Notes: a model not told the origin generated them from the letters alone. DNA of 64,000 nt from Periplaneta americana (GCF_040183065.1 NC_091119.1:194698543-194762542), one strand, 5' to 3'. Shown: positions 27,600-40,959, counted from the first letter of the stretch. Made by a program: numbers and translations.

Positions 27600-29230
27600 T
27601 ATCTTCTCCTCTTTATGTAAGTGTGTATGTACGAAATTTTTACTAGTATTATTATTGACGTTCGTACAATATTGTCAACTGTTTAAAAAAAACTACGGTT
27701 TGACTCAAAGGACGCAAAAGTCAATTAAATCTTCAAATAAATGTTTTTTTACACACTTAAACATCTGTAGTTAATTTTTGCATTGACTTGCAAAAACAAA
27801 AGTGTTTTGGTGAATTACCAACAGTCAAATAGTGCAGTCAACATTTGTACAGCTATATCCCAGATCACTGCTAGAATTTAGCGCTCATGACGTCAGTATG
27901 ACCGCTAATTTCCCATAATGCCTACTAGTAGTTAGTAATAAAAAGAAGTGCCTCTTGCGTTCCCCAAAATTTATAAATCTGGCACTGCATACAGGCTAAT
28001 GATATCAATTTAGAATACAACGAAGAGAAAAAAAAATATCATTACATTAAGAAATTCGAAAATTTATTTAGCTGTCTAATAAATCCCTCTCCCTGCTTGA
28101 CAGAGGACCATCACAATCTCGCTGAGGGCTAGCATCCTTGATTAAGTTACATCCACCAAATTAAAAATCTTTGTCCTGTTACTATGAAAACGATGGAACA
28201 AGCCTATGCATTTAGGATTTCACGATGAATGTGGTCAGAAATATACTTTAGTATATTCCACCGTGTCCTCGAATTTAACAGGTTAGATTCCACAACATGG
28301 TGGAGGTACCGTACCCAATTGTTTATTTCTGATGGTGGAACGTAGGCCTATACAACAATACTTCGCAAAGCATATGAGTCATCAAGGAGCAGTGTTTGCT
28401 TTGAGCTCATATAATGAAGATTTTATTGTTTTAAGGAATACCCACGAGTTCAAATTATTTAGGTCAAGTCCAGCAAAGGGTTAACAAACTCCTGATACCT
28501 AACTGTAACAAAATATCTATTAAATGTAACCTTGAAATCGTGTTTTTACACATGCGATGCCACTATCTAATGCTGACAATGTTAAATAACTAATTTTAAT
28601 ACCAGTTATTTGTATTTGATAATGGAATATTCTTTTTGTAAACAAAGTAGCACGAAGACCACACTCCAATACACGTTTTGTTTGTAATCCTTAGCAAACA
28701 GACGTAAAAACCGTGAAGGTTATACAAGGCAGAAACAAGCTCAAAGTTAATCACATGTAAACAAATGGTGGGTTCATTAAAAGAACTTATATCACGTAAC
28801 AAACATACCATTGTTGTTACTTCATTATGAAAGAGATTTTCCATACTGATGAGGCTTAGTCGATTTACCGCAATGAAAATTATACTGGATTTTACTCACA
28901 CATTCATTCTGTATAAACTAAAAGAAGATATTCGGCGAGAATATTGTACGGTATTTCCAAATCAGATAAGAGACCGCACATTCAAGAAATACCAATAAGA
29001 AAACATAAAACTGCAGATAATAATAGATTATGATTATGACTATCGGTATGTATTTACATAAATTTTAGTCAATGCGTAAGCACGCATGTGCACACACACA
29101 CACACACACGAACACGTTTTCATGCCATGTGCAACACATCATAAATCTTTTGATTTTATTTTCTGGGCTGTAAAGCTACAGATTCTAAAAAACAAAATTT
29201 CATGGTAATAATTTTAGTTACTGGTTATTC
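27600..29230. other. No recognisable feature
   Basis: Intergenic DNA between the two genes. I see no exon-like frame with splice sites, no terminal repeats and no RNA gene in either strand, apart from a short (CA)n run near 29,094-29,108. Confidence 0.5.
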
Positions 29231-29239
29231 CTGGTTGAG

Positions 29240-29283
29240 TGTTAGAGAAGGCCATATGGCCTTAACTCTGCCAGGTTAAATAA

Positions 29284-29357
<74 letters not shown>
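29240..29357 (+). mobile_element. LINE 3' end with (ATT)n tail
   Basis: GAAGGCCATATGGCCTTAAC and CCAGGTTAAATAAATT match the 3' end of the LINE at 30,590-31,075. An (ATT)n microsatellite of about 70 bp follows. Confidence 0.55.
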
Positions 29358-29519
29358 AATTTATAAGTTGGATACATTCGCCTGATCTGTGGTCCATTAA
29401 TTAAATTTAAAAACTATATTTTATCTCATCACTGTACATCAATTTTTTAAATATTTATTTCATTTCTTGAGTTCTGACAAAAATAAATATAACAATAAGA
29501 ATGACAATAATGATGATGA

Positions 29520-29522
29520 TAT

Positions 29523-29553
<31 letters not shown>

Positions 29554-29727
29554 TAATAATAATAATAATAATAATAATTATTATTATAATAATAATAATG
29601 GTTTATTTTAACTGCCAGAGTAAGGGCCATTCGGCCTTCTTTTCCACTCAACCAGATTATGATGATGATGATGATGATGATGACGATGATGATGATGATT
29701 ATTATTATTATTATTATTATTATTAAT
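29520..29727. repeat. (AAT)n, (ATG)n and (ATT)n microsatellites around a LINE end
   Basis: Three simple repeats lie within 210 bp. Between them GGCCATTCGGCCTTCTTTTC is the inverse of the LINE 3' end above. The long isoleucine/tyrosine frame here is only simple repeat. Confidence 0.75.
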
Positions 29728-30589
29728 ACATTAGTATACATCTTGATTACACACTTTTATTACTAGTATCTGAAAATGGCTACATATCAAGCCAAAACTA
29801 CTCAACTAAAATGAAATACCACCATACATTCACATTAACACAGGAAAATTGTTTCTAAAACAAATTTACAAAATCTCAACTAAAATTGTTAACAGTGGAT
29901 CCAATTCGCAGTTCCTTGTGAATTTTTATGGAGTACTCTGTTCATTGCTCCGAGCAGTGTGAGTTATTTAAAGTACAGTATGATTCTAAACACTTGAGCG
30001 AAGTTCACAAGAATTTGTATTGCAGAAGGAAGAATCGTAATTATTTACAAAACTATTCAAAATCGGGCACATGCATATGCTTATGAATTTTTTTCTTTAA
30101 AATATCAGAAATGAGTTCCTAGAATATAGCACGATTTTCATGAATCACCCTGTATATGTATATATGTACAGGTATATGTGTGTATATGTATATGTACAGT
30201 GTGTATGTATATAATATGCTTATTTCTACTGCTGAATGAAAATTTATTGTAGACCATGCTACTGAAGAAGACTTCTTGCCCTGATATTATTAAGAAGGTT
30301 ATAGTTCCAAATAACGAACCTTCCTTAAAGTCCCAAAACGAACTACTAAAATATTTTAGCATTTTTCAGTCGACGAAGTTCTTAAGATGCTTTTGAAGCT
30401 TAGCCAACCCAAAAAAATTTTAAGTTATCATATCTGGTAACAGTTTAAGTTCGTAATAACCATATGTCATATCACTTGGTTTCACTCCGAACATTCCATA
30501 TTTTAAATTCACTATTGGCAATCATTCCCCTGCGAGAGGCTTGTGGCAGAAGCTATCATCTGTTTCCAAGCTGACATCAAGCACTTCTT

Positions 30590-31075
30590 TCTATCCCTCA
30601 TCATAGAACGTCTTTATACTCATCTTCCTACATTGTAGAAATACCTCGCCTCTGGAATTCGTTACCTAATGACGTCAGGGACTGCCGGACTTTATCACAA
30701 TTCAAAATTAAATTGGAAAATTTTGTCTTAGTTAATGTTTTTAGGTATTGCTAGAAGTATAGATTTGTGTTCTTTTTGTTTCTTTTTTAATCTAGATTAA
30801 AATTGCAAGTTTCTTGTTTATGTTAGTTAATTAGTTAGGATACAATTAATTAATCATTTAAAGTTTGTATGACTGCAATCTGTGTATATTTTTGTGTGGC
30901 TTTACTTTGTTTATAGTGTTTTTCTCTCTCTCTCTTTATTTCTTCTGTAGCTTTACTTTGTAGATAGTGTATTTTTTTTCTGTTTATTTCTATTATTGTG
31001 TTTGTATTCCTGGTGTTGTGGAAGAGAAGGCCTGATGGCCTTAACTACACCAGAATAAATAAATAAATAAATAAT
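30590..31075 (+). mobile_element. LINE 3' end
   Basis: 30,638-30,740 encodes IPRLWNSLPNDVRDCRTLSQ and FKIKLENFVLVN, the common C-terminus of LINE reverse transcriptases. Ends GGCCTTAACTACACCAGAAT and AAATAAATAAATAA. Confidence 0.72.
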
Positions 31076-31437
31076 TCCTGACCGCCCACAACACAACCAC
31101 ACACAACTTCAAAATAATCGCAAAGTTGAGACTTCAGGAAACCAGATTGAAGTCTCAAGTACTGGTAAACTACAGAAAGTAATTCCAAAATTTATTTTGC
31201 AGATGATCCAACTAAAGATATAACAGAGGCAGCTAAGTTTTATTAAGATGATGTGCAGTATATTTTAGCATTAGAAGAGGGTATGGGACTCAAATTATGG
31301 AGGCAATAAAATTCTGGTTATCGGAAGGAAAAAATCCTACTCCCCTCAACAAAAAGATGTTTTGTTTCTGTCACATTACAAATTTATTGAATTATAAATG
31401 TACTTACCACCAGAGCTAGTAGGACTTGAACCAGCCA

Positions 31438-31668
31438 CAAAGCCACCGGCGTAGCTCAGGCAGTAGCTCCTTTGCTTGCTGATTCAAAGTTGTGCTCAGG
31501 CGTGGGTTCGATTCCAAGTTTGGTTTATTTCCGTGGTTTTCCACAAATGTAAGGCAAATGTCAGGTAATCTATGGCGAATCCTCAGCCTCATCTCGCTAT
31601 CACCAATTCCATCGACGCTAAATAACTCAGTCGTTGATATGGCGTCATTAAATAACCAAGTAAAAAAA
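31438..31668 (+). mobile_element. tRNA-derived SINE, second family
   Basis: The head GGCGTAGCTCAGGCAGTAGC is a good A box. The B box is GGTTCGATTCC. The body ends GATATGGCGTCATTAAATAA and a poly(A) run. Target duplication unclear (CCACAA on both sides). Confidence 0.8.
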
Positions 31669-31985
31669 AAACAACCACAATACCCGTACTCCAAAACAGC
31701 TCAACATTTAAACCGCAGAGCCACAAAAGCAGTTTAGAAAATGAGAATTAAATCTTCATGAAGTGTCTCACATGATGTCACAGCTAGTTTGGGACATGGG
31801 AATAATTCCGTAAGAAGAAATTTATTTATTTGAGAATGTTCGCTAACGATTTTTGAGAACATTTCCAGAGTGGGAATTTTTTTTACTACCTGTATTCTTA
31901 ATTTTCTTTACTTTGGCAAATAATGTTACAAGTTAGAATCCAAGGGGAACAGAATGTAGCCTATATTGACTGTGATTACACTATT

Positions 31986-32924
31986 ATTGTCGGACCACCG
32001 AATCTGTGCCCCTTCAGCGCTGTCGTCGTTCTCAGAAAAGTTAACGCCTGTACTCACTCCATTCCACCCGCTTTCCTCCCACCACGTTAAACAGCAAGCC
32101 AAGAATCTTACCGAATAGGGATGCTGTCAAACTTCCGACAAACGGTGTCATAAACAACTAGTTCTCCATGCTACATTATCATTTCTTTCAGTCAAAGTAC
32201 ATCTCGTATTTCTACATTTTTAAACCTAAATCCCATGTCTCGAATCACTTTCCGTAGAGTTTCCCTCCATTCTTGGAAATTATCGTTTCTCTTTCAACGT
32301 TCAATAATTTCTTCAATGTTGGAAATTCTTTCTGCACGGTATGAAATTCTTGTATCTTTCTTCTTAAAATACATCGGTTTATATCATCTACAAGAATTAA
32401 AGGTTCCCTTAGTCTGTTCTTCCCTGGTGATTCTAGCTTTCCATCTGCACAGACTCCCTCTCTCCTAATTTTCTTTATTAGGCGCTCTGACCTGACTATA
32501 TAAATTACATAAAATGTTGTATTATTAGTATTAGTTAGGTAAGTAATTTTAATACGTAATCAATTGAAATAAAATAAGTCTCATCTATGATCGCAGCTGC
32601 TCTTTTCGTTGCCTGATTTATAGGAAACATATATTGACCTGTTTGTTTCTCTTCATCGCAAAATGCTATTACTTGCTTAATAATATTTCTTTCACCACTC
32701 CGTGCTACAGTGTTCATGTTGAGTTGACAACACTGGACTGCAAGTGCAAATAAACTGTCCCGCAACAAGGTTCAAAATTGTGAGTAGTGGGAGAGAGAAA
32801 GGGAGAGAGAGATAGAAAAGAGAGAAATAGCAATGCAGGGAGAGAAATAAATTGCCGAGGCTGAGAAGGAATTAGGGTTCAGATTGCATATCTTACGGGG
32901 GCACAGATCTGATGGTCCGACAAT
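31986..32924 (-). mobile_element. DNA transposon relic with helix-turn-helix fragment
   Basis: The ends ATTGTCGGACCACCGAATCT and, inverted, ATTGTCGGACCATCAGATCT form a ~27-bp terminal repeat. The minus frame 32768-32535 encodes ARSGERNIIKQVIAFCDEEK and NQATKRAAAI, a DNA-binding N-terminus like those at 43,338 and 52,548. No catalytic core found. Confidence 0.75.
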
Positions 32925-33379
32925 ATTTCAGTACTCCACTAGAAAACTGTTGAACTGCTGACCCTGAGGGTTTGTTAAGCAAGGAATGAGTCAGTTATCT
33001 GGAAGAAGCGGATCTACAGACTACACATTTGATAACACAATGCAATCATTTATCAGGTTTAGATTTATTTGAAGTACGGTAAGCAGTACTTCCAAAAGGA
33101 AAACATCCATCTTTTTGCTTACTGACTGTCAACATAGCAACTATATTTGTATTTGTAAACAATATTTTTCAAAACTTAAAATTGTAAAATCTAAAAAAAA
33201 AAAAAAAAGGATAAAAGTAGATGCTCCTTCTTTCTCTTTGATGCTCCCTGTGCTTAGCGGGTTGCATTCAATGATGTCACAACTCTCGTCATGATGATAA
33301 CCATTTTGCTGACCTCTGATGTTGAGGGATCTTTTGAACTGACCTGTAAATTTTTTATGTATTACTCTGAGTATTTTAA

Positions 33380-33890
33380 TATTGCAAAACAGGCAACATA
33401 TTTGAAACCTAGACCTCTTCAAGTGATATCTCTATCCAATGCTTTTGCTTCAGTAAAGTCTCATTTTACAAACCTATGGATCAACAATTGGCTCTCTTCT
33501 GACAAATGAAAAATTTTACAGTCTGTACAAAAGAAACCAAATGACATGAGAATTGTACAAAAACTTGCACAGACATGTTCAGACATTTTTAACAAGAGCC
33601 AGAACAGGTCACATTGTCACTCAATTGTACCTACACCGATTTCACATTTCTGATAATCCTACTTGTCTGTGGTGTAATAATCATGATGAAGATCTGGAAC
33701 ACATTCTTCTACACTGTCCATCCATAAACCACAAAAGAAGTAAATTAAAATCATCGGTACCAGTTGCAGAAGACAGAGCCCTGCAGTATATATTGACTAC
33801 ACCCCAACTCTGGCTACTAGCAACAGGCATCTATAATGAACATCGATCAAAATACCCCTCATTTCTCGTGAAAAACAACAACTGAATAGA
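33380..33890 (+). mobile_element. LINE C-terminal fragment with a frameshift
   Basis: The first frame ends SHFTNLWINNWLSSDK. A second frame (33553-33885) continues RARTGHIVTQLYLHRF and CLWCNNHDEDLEHILLHCPS, the Cys/His tail found after RNase H in Jockey-like LINEs. A frame change lies near 33,510-33,590. Confidence 0.75.
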
Positions 33891-34302
33891 CTACAGTGGA
33901 CTATAGTGGACTTTATGTTGTCAGCAAACAGCTGGATACATTAAGAAGATTGATTCTGTGTATTTTAACTACAATCTGAAATAGTAATAAAATTGTTGAT
34001 CAATTGAAAAAAAGAGATTTTTGTAAAGTTGTTAAATAGTTAGGCTTAATAATTATTAAAGAAAGGTAAAATATCTGTGTCCATATTTAATGGTTTCTTG
34101 TGTTTTACATACGATCAAAGTCTGTAGTTAACACAATTTTCAATGTGATTTCAAGAATACCATTTAATTTTAACTATCATTTACATTCTGGTGACTAGGA
34201 ATTTTTTGGGGAATATTCCTGAAATATAAATAAGAGGTTTTTTTTGCATCCAAACAAGTATAAAGCCTAAGGCCCATTACGGTCTCAGTGAGTCATTCTC
34301 GG

Positions 34303-34303
<1 letters not shown>

Positions 34304-34364
<61 letters not shown>

Positions 34365-34541
34365 CCCTAAAAATCTCTTCCCTTGGGGATGATATTGAAG
34401 CATGGCTTTTGGAAGTCTATTCCGATTCATTTGTTGGACATAGTTTTTCCACTGAAGCTGGTACTTGTTCATAAACTGTAAGACTGGTTGTAATTGAAGG
34501 TTTTTGCAAAGATAAATAAATAGTAGTAACTTCTCCATCAA
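34304..34541 (-). mobile_element. LINE fragment ending in a 61-nt poly(A)
   Basis: On the minus strand the frame encodes NYVQQMNRNRLPKAMLQYHP and QGKRFLGK, then runs directly into 61 A (34364-34304 as T on plus). Long, pure tail; no 3' untranslated region lies between coding sequence and tail. Confidence 0.6.
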
Positions 34542-34650
34542 AATTTGTTGTATATTCTCCTACAGAACAGTAAAATGAAAAGAAAGGACATGTTCCTCCA
34601 GCTATGATATAAGAATCCAGCTAAATTGTAACCAGTTGTTATGTGGATAT

Positions 34651-35801
34651 CAGTGGCGTAGCATGAAATTTTGAGCAGGGGAAGCTAACTCAAGTTGTCT
34701 TTCATGTACATATGAGAAAACGTATTACAACAATATAGTCTTAGCCCGTAATTGGTGAGGTGGTGACTGTGAGTACCCCAGCCATTGTAAGAAAAGAAGC
34801 CTGCTCCAGGTGGAGGTGCGGAGATATATATTTCATTGCTTATTATGCTGCCTGGTTCCCTAATTTTGAAGAAAACCTAGTTGAAACTAATAAAAGTACT
34901 TGATTATATAAATTAAAAATTCAGTTTGATTATCTAAGTGCTACGATACAAGTTTCTAAGTTGGGGTAAGTGCAATCCCCATCTCACCAGTTACGTGACT
35001 AGAAAAATACCTCACCACTTACGGGTTAAAATAAATAGTAGTCAATGTCAAGTCAGCAGTCCGAAGATTGGTTGGAACCTCGTAAGTAACACCAATAAGG
35101 CATGACCTTAAATGGTACGTAGTAAAATATGATTTCATGGTTTACTCATATTTCTAACAAATAGACACGTATAGTATAACATTAACTCACTCCCTGTCAT
35201 ACTTAGAGAAATCACAATATTAAGGGTCAATAGATACAGTATCACTATCATTACGTAAGTATGCGTCTGTGTTTTGGTTGTGTCCTTCATTGACAGCAAG
35301 GGATTCGGTCATTTGTTTTCTAAATCACACTTTTGTTCGTAAGTCAGTCTTGATAATAGAACTGTCCTAAAAAATTCAAGTAAATTGGTGTCAGGAACTG
35401 TTATTTCATTCATTATTTATTATATCAGCCACAGTGCACACTAACACTTCAACTGAACACAACTCACGAAAGGAATAACTCGGAAACTAAATTATTTTCA
35501 ATGTAAAAGCTAGCTTCTTGCGAGCCTTGAGACGAGGGTAGTTTAGTTAGAAAAGGATGGAAAATCTGCGGGGTGGGTTACACAGAAGAAACCAGTCTAC
35601 TTGGCAGCTGGTGTGTGCAGGCTTCTTGTTTACTGCTGCATCACGAATCATCCTGAGCTGCCGCATCACAATATTTAACGCATTAAATATAAACTCTATT
35701 AAAATTAATAAATAATTTTATCCATAAACAGCTGGTTTATTATGAAATTATTATTAACTGGGAAGCTGAGCTTTTTAGCTTACATTAATGCTATGCCACT
35801 G
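34651..35801. mobile_element. Non-autonomous hAT element (1,151 bp)
   Basis: The ends CAGTGGCGTAGCAT and, inverted, CAGTGGCATAGCAT are flanked by an exact 8-bp duplication GTGGATAT (34643-34650 and 35802-35809). No transposase seen. Confidence 0.88.
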
Positions 35802-36597
35802 GTGGATATCTTGTCGCAATTGTTTCTTCAAATCTCGTTTATATGGCTCACGCTTTTTAACATCATCCATGAGGTCCAAACTGTGTTCAATATGAATGGG
35901 ATTTAAAAGTTTAAACTGTGAATTCAATCACGAAGAAAAAACTGAAAAGGACTTTTAACACACTTGAACCATTTTATTCTGCACTTGTTTGAACTATTTT
36001 CATGGTGTAGCAATTTCTGTTTTCATTTACACATAGGGCTTTCACTTACAGAAAAATTCTGATTCACAATTTTCACATCAAACAAACTTAAAATTTTATT
36101 AAAAATTATTACAAAATTTATTTTTCCAATTCTTTGTTTTTATTTCTATTGGCTTATGAAAATAAAAATGTTTGCACAATCCATTTGTGAATATTACCCC
36201 TTCTTCAACTAAGACAAATTTCTTTCCTATTACAGTAAAATCCCTCGTAACCGATACCCAAATAACCAACAGTACCAAAACAATGGCACTTTTGGCTGGG
36301 TCAAACAAAAAATGTTTAAATCTTCCATATTGCCTTAGTGTGAGCCATCAGTTTTGCCACATTAGGACGTTTGCACGAACTTTAATTTTCAGTGAATATT
36401 CGAACCTAAAACTGGTGTATTATTTGTGTTGTGTGATGTGTTATAATAAAGAAAATCCACACAGTTCTTATGTTTATTTAATTATGTTCGAGTCGTCAGT
36501 GTTTTCATTTTCAGCGAATATTCGAACCTAAAATTAGTGTATTATTTGTAATTGATTAATTAGCGGACTTACTCGTGTTAATTATGTAAGTCTGTGC

Positions 36598-36641
36598 AGC
36601 TTACAGCTGTTTCGGTGCTTCATCACACCATCTTCAGAGCC
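36598..36641 (-). ncRNA. Hammerhead ribozyme motif (core CTGAAGA)
   Basis: Stem I GGCT/AGCT (one wobble), stem II GGTG/CACC, GAAA, CAGCTG, GTA. The variable core base is A instead of G. All invariant positions are present. Confidence 0.68.
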
Positions 36642-37167
36642 TACTAGATCTCGGCTTCATCTCGAACTTCTCTACCTGTTGTTTGGGTGCGTTTGAGTGT
36701 TGAAAAGTGGAGTCAAATAGTGTGTGTACTGAAATTTATTGATCTGTGTGTTGAGAATTTGATCGGGGTGTGTTTTAGTGTGTCTGTATATTTCGTATTG
36801 TTCTAGTGTGTTGAGTTTTTGGTTCTTGGGTTGTATGTGTAGGATTTCCATGTCCACATTTATGTTATTGTATGTATGGTTAGCATTGGTTATGTGATCG
36901 GCATATGTAGATGTATTGTGTCCTCTGCTTTGATGTGTTCTTTGTAGCGTGTTTGGAATGATCTGCATGTCTGTCCAATGTAGAACTTATCGCAACTATT
37001 ACATGTGAGTTTGTATACACCTGTGTGGTCGTATTTATTTGTTTGTGTTTTTTGTGTGTTGAGATGTCTTTGTAGTGTGTTTTCTGTTCTGTATGCTATG
37101 TTGTATTTCTGCTTTTTGAATGAAGATGTGATCTTATGTGTGTTCGAGATGACGCCGAGATCTAGTA

Positions 37168-37211
37168 GGCTCTGAGGATGGTGTGATGAAGCAACGAAAC
37201 AGTTGTAAGCC
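37168..37211 (+). ncRNA. Hammerhead-like motif, weakened stem II
   Basis: Core CTGAGGA and GAAA are intact and stem I is GGCT/AGCC. Stem II is GGTG/CAAC with one mismatch and stem III is CAGTTG. Confidence 0.58.
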
Positions 37212-37519
37212 GCACAGACTTACATAATTAACACGAGTAAGTCCGCTAGTCAATCAATTACTTATATTCAAGTGTTAAAAGTAGTGAACGCAAGATTCAA
37301 AATGTATTATTTGTGTTGTGTGATGTGTTTTAATAAAGAAAATTCACACAGTTCTTATGTTTATTTAATTATGTTCGAGTCGTCAGTGTTTTCATTTTCA
37401 GCGAATATTCGAACCTAAAATTAGTGTATTATTTGTGTTGTATGTTGTGTTTTAATAAGGAAAATCCACACAGTTTTTATGTTTATTCAGTTATGAGCAA
37501 GTGAAAGAGAAATAAGCTT

Positions 37520-39990
37520 CACATGGATGCAGTTTCAACATTTGGCACCACGAAATACAAACTTGTTTTTTTTGTATATAACTGTATTTACTCAATTATC
37601 CGGCAGAATATCGTATCCAGAACTAGCCTGTTCCTTTTGTGCTGGTTAAAAGAGATTCTACTGTATAGCTAATGATGCAATTAACATGAACATCTCAAAC
37701 TCAAATATTCAATTAATCTGAAAAGTGTCAGCATGAAGCCGTAATGCTAGAATTAATTGAAGAAGGATTTTACTTTAATTCACTTATTATTTTATAACAT
37801 AACTGTAACGTAATGTTGGTAGTTGTGATAATGTAAGCTATGACAAATGTTCGACGAATATAATTTAGACAAGATTTAAAATGTCACAATAGGGCTCTCA
37901 CACAATACAGATAGAGGACACTCTACTCATCTCTCGCTGTTGCACATTTCATGATAACTTATTACATGCAAAACAATACCGGTAATAAATATTTCACAGT
38001 CTCAAAAACACAAAATATATCAGATTTGAAAATGTATTTAAATCAAATGAATTTATATTACTGTTGGTTCGATTTGTTATGTGGTTTTATTAATAAGAAG
38101 TACAACAAAATTATTCTGATTTAATTTTTGGAAACCAAAAGATCAAATTTTTAAGACTCTATTCTGAATTAAATCCCTAATAGAATTTGCTTTTCAAGTC
38201 TGAATAAATTTTACAAAAGTGCCACTAAAAGAACCACGATTATTTTATTATGTATTGTCAACATTCAAAACTTCATTATGGTTGTATAAACACTTCAGCT
38301 AATAAATGTCTGCAATATAATCTATAATGGTCTTTGCGAGTCTCTAAAATTAAGCAAGCACGATAATTTATAAAATTGCACTAATAAAGTGTAAAAACCC
38401 AAAGTGTGGCCTTCGATATGAAAAACTTGCAATTCATTTGTAAGCAAAACTAACAAAACTGTAATTATGAATTATATTTTGTGCGAGATCGTGCGTATTT
38501 GCTTGGTTTCCGCACAAAACCAATGCGCGGAAAGTCTAAAATTCCACATTCAGTATTCCCAACCTAACACACATAACAATTTCCCTCTTCTTATCGCTTA
38601 AGTGACATATTGATTTTACTGCTTTAGGCTTTTAACATATTTTTAGAGACGTTCAATATAGTAATAATTATAAATTGGAAACTTACCGCTGCAATTTCAC
38701 CTAAATTGCACTGTTAATTATTGTTTTTAAATATTTGCAAAAATTAAGTAAACTCTACAACTCCACTAAAGTTACTGCATTCGTGATGCAAGTAACATTA
38801 ATGAAGCCGTGAAAAAATCAACAAGATTTATAGACTGGGGGGAAAAAAAAAAGACAGATGTATATCACTGCCTGCTGGAGTATAGTAAACACAGAAAACA
38901 TTTTAAAGCAACAATGTTGAAGATAGATATTTTTGTTTTGCAAATTTGCCGTCATTGAACAGAAACCAAGATGGAGATTTCATTGCAACTAATTAGAAAT
39001 TCCTCTCTCAGGTATGTAATAAACGATCTTCGCACAAAATAATGTACGATACAAGAGCGGTATGTTTTCTTTCAATTCTCGGAAATTAAAAAAGCTCAAC
39101 TACGTTTCGCTTTTTCAAACTTTTCCTCGAACATGAAAACTTAAACATACCGCTCTTGTAAAGCATATTACTATTATTTGATAGAGCGGTGCTTTACAAT
39201 AATTATTTCTGATTTAATTTTGATATTTTATTTTACGTTGTAGACAAGCTAAAATATTTTTAATGTAATACCATGTTTTCCAGCCACATCGCAACTTTCT
39301 GAAGCCTCAAACAGCAATGTTGGATTTTTCTTTGTTTAGTCAACTGTCCGAAGACAGATCTGAACCTCACAAGTGATACCAACATGGTACTACTTATGAG
39401 GCAACTACCCCAAGAGACAATGGGGTAGGGTGGCTAGTAATGTTGAATTAACACCATACATTTCCATGTGAGTGGAGATAAGTCGCATGTTTGAACATAT
39501 CCGAAAGGAAACAAAACTAAAATGGAAATATATGAAATTAATAATCCAAGAATTTCCTCTAAGGTAACAGAAAGGATGAAAATAACCATGATATAACAAA
39601 TTTAATGACGCACCCTAGAATCATTATGAAGCATTTTAGAGCTAGTAGTTCAAGTCAAAAGATGGCATTATTACGTAATTATTTATTTATTTTCATCAGA
39701 GGGTACGAAAATTGCAACAGTGAGAGTGTCATTTTATGTATATAAAAAAAACTTACAAGGATAGTGAAGTGCATACAAAAACCTGCACTAATGGGCTCAA
39801 CTTCCATATCTAAATCCTTCCAACTCACACTCACAACCATACAATCATAAAATAACTATGGGAATGGAGAATGTACAATTTGAAACTACGAGTACAAGAA
39901 ATGGCAAGTGTTTGGCCGTTTCTTAAGAAAACCTTTGCTACTTTCTTTCTCATAACAAAAATATTAATTTTTATCATTTTTTTATGTTTT
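37520..39990. other. Intergenic, no gene; one candidate donor for an untranslated exon
   Basis: No coding exon seen. On the minus strand a strong GTAAGT donor follows GAAATTGCAGCG at 38,687, with AT-rich DNA upstream. It could end an untranslated first exon of the chitinase gene, 16 kb from exon 1, but there is no other support. Confidence 0.2.
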
Positions 39991-40099
39991 AAAAATCTGT
40001 AATAATCTGTCATTGTAAGGAATTTTCTGTATATTCAGAGATTATTTTAAATAATCACTTTTAAAAAGACATAAAGAATAGAATGAGTATAATCTATGC

Positions 40100-40948
40100 C
40101 AGGCCTGCACAAACAGCGCTCAACGAGTACGCGCGCTCCTTCGGAGCAGGAGAGCGGTGTTTACCACTCGCCGAAACGGAGAGGAAGATACGTCAGAATG
40201 ACATAGACTTGGTATGGGTAGAGGAGAGGGAAACGACCACTCAGTTATCTAGTAAAGTGCAGTGTGTAGGCCTATTCTCAGTAACTGTTTCACGTTGCTT
40301 ACCTACTGCTACAGTACAGTATGGAGGAATCTAAAAGACGGAACATAACATTTAACATTTAACGATTTACAGCTCGAACTTATTGATCTTCAATGTGACC
40401 TAAGAGCTAAAGATCGTTTGAATAATGCTACTAGCCTGGTTGAGTTTTACAAGACTAAACATTAGCAATAATATCCACGACTACACAGGTTGGCTGTGAA
40501 AATGATTGCTATGTTTGGCTCAACATTTATATTTGTGTTTTCTATAATCAACTTTAATAAAGGCAGACATCGAACATCTGTAACTGATGTTTCATTACAA
40601 TCAGTAGGCTGCTGTTCCTTTCAGCTGCCAACAGCATAAAACCTGGTTTTGATGTACTGATAAATAAAAATATAACAAAATGATATTGTACATTTAAATA
40701 GCTGTAGAATTTTTATTACTTCTGTAAAATAAATATTTCTTTATTAATTAATAATAGTCCAAGATAGTTTTGCAAACTCTGAACTGGAATTTATTTCATA
40801 AGCACTCGTAATAGTACTTCCTTTCGTGTATATTTTGTACGAGATCACCCCTTCTTCCAGTCCACCCTTATACAGAGCGCAGCTAATATCTGCATTCCGC
40901 TCATGAGCTGTGAGCCGGCTCGAAGAGCGCAAACCTTGTGCAGGCCTG
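40100..40948. mobile_element. Non-autonomous hAT element (849 bp), copy 2
   Basis: Same family as 13924-14784. Flanked by ATCTATGC at 40092-40099 and 40949-40956. Ends CAGGCCTGCACAAACAGCGC and, inverted, CAGGCCTGCACAAGG. Most differences from copy 1 are single bases plus a few short indels. Confidence 0.92.
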
Positions 40949-40959
40949 ATCTATGCCAT

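Larger units (their letters stand above)
36550..37303 (-). mobile_element. Penelope-like element fragment, copy 5
   Basis: The minus strand encodes [27 protein letters not shown] and later [20 protein letters not shown]: a GIY-YIG endonuclease domain. Inverted ends each carry a hammerhead motif (36598-36641 minus, 37168-37211 plus). The right border shares ATTCAAGTGTTAAAAGTAGT with other copies. Confidence 0.85.
36392..37500 (+). repeat. ~126-bp direct-repeat units, split by a Penelope-like element
   Basis: Units begin GCGAATATTCGAACCTAAAA at 36392, 36518 and 37402 and share CACACAGTTCTTATGTTTAT. The second unit is interrupted after TATTATTTGT by the element at 36550-37303 and resumes at 37304. 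Confidence 0.78.

Noticed and set aside
29460..29741. Open frame rich in isoleucine and tyrosine
   Set aside because: It is a translation of AAT/ATT/ATG simple repeats.
38687..38745. Confident first exon of the chitinase gene
   Set aside because: Only a donor site supports it; kept as a possibility in the intergenic note.
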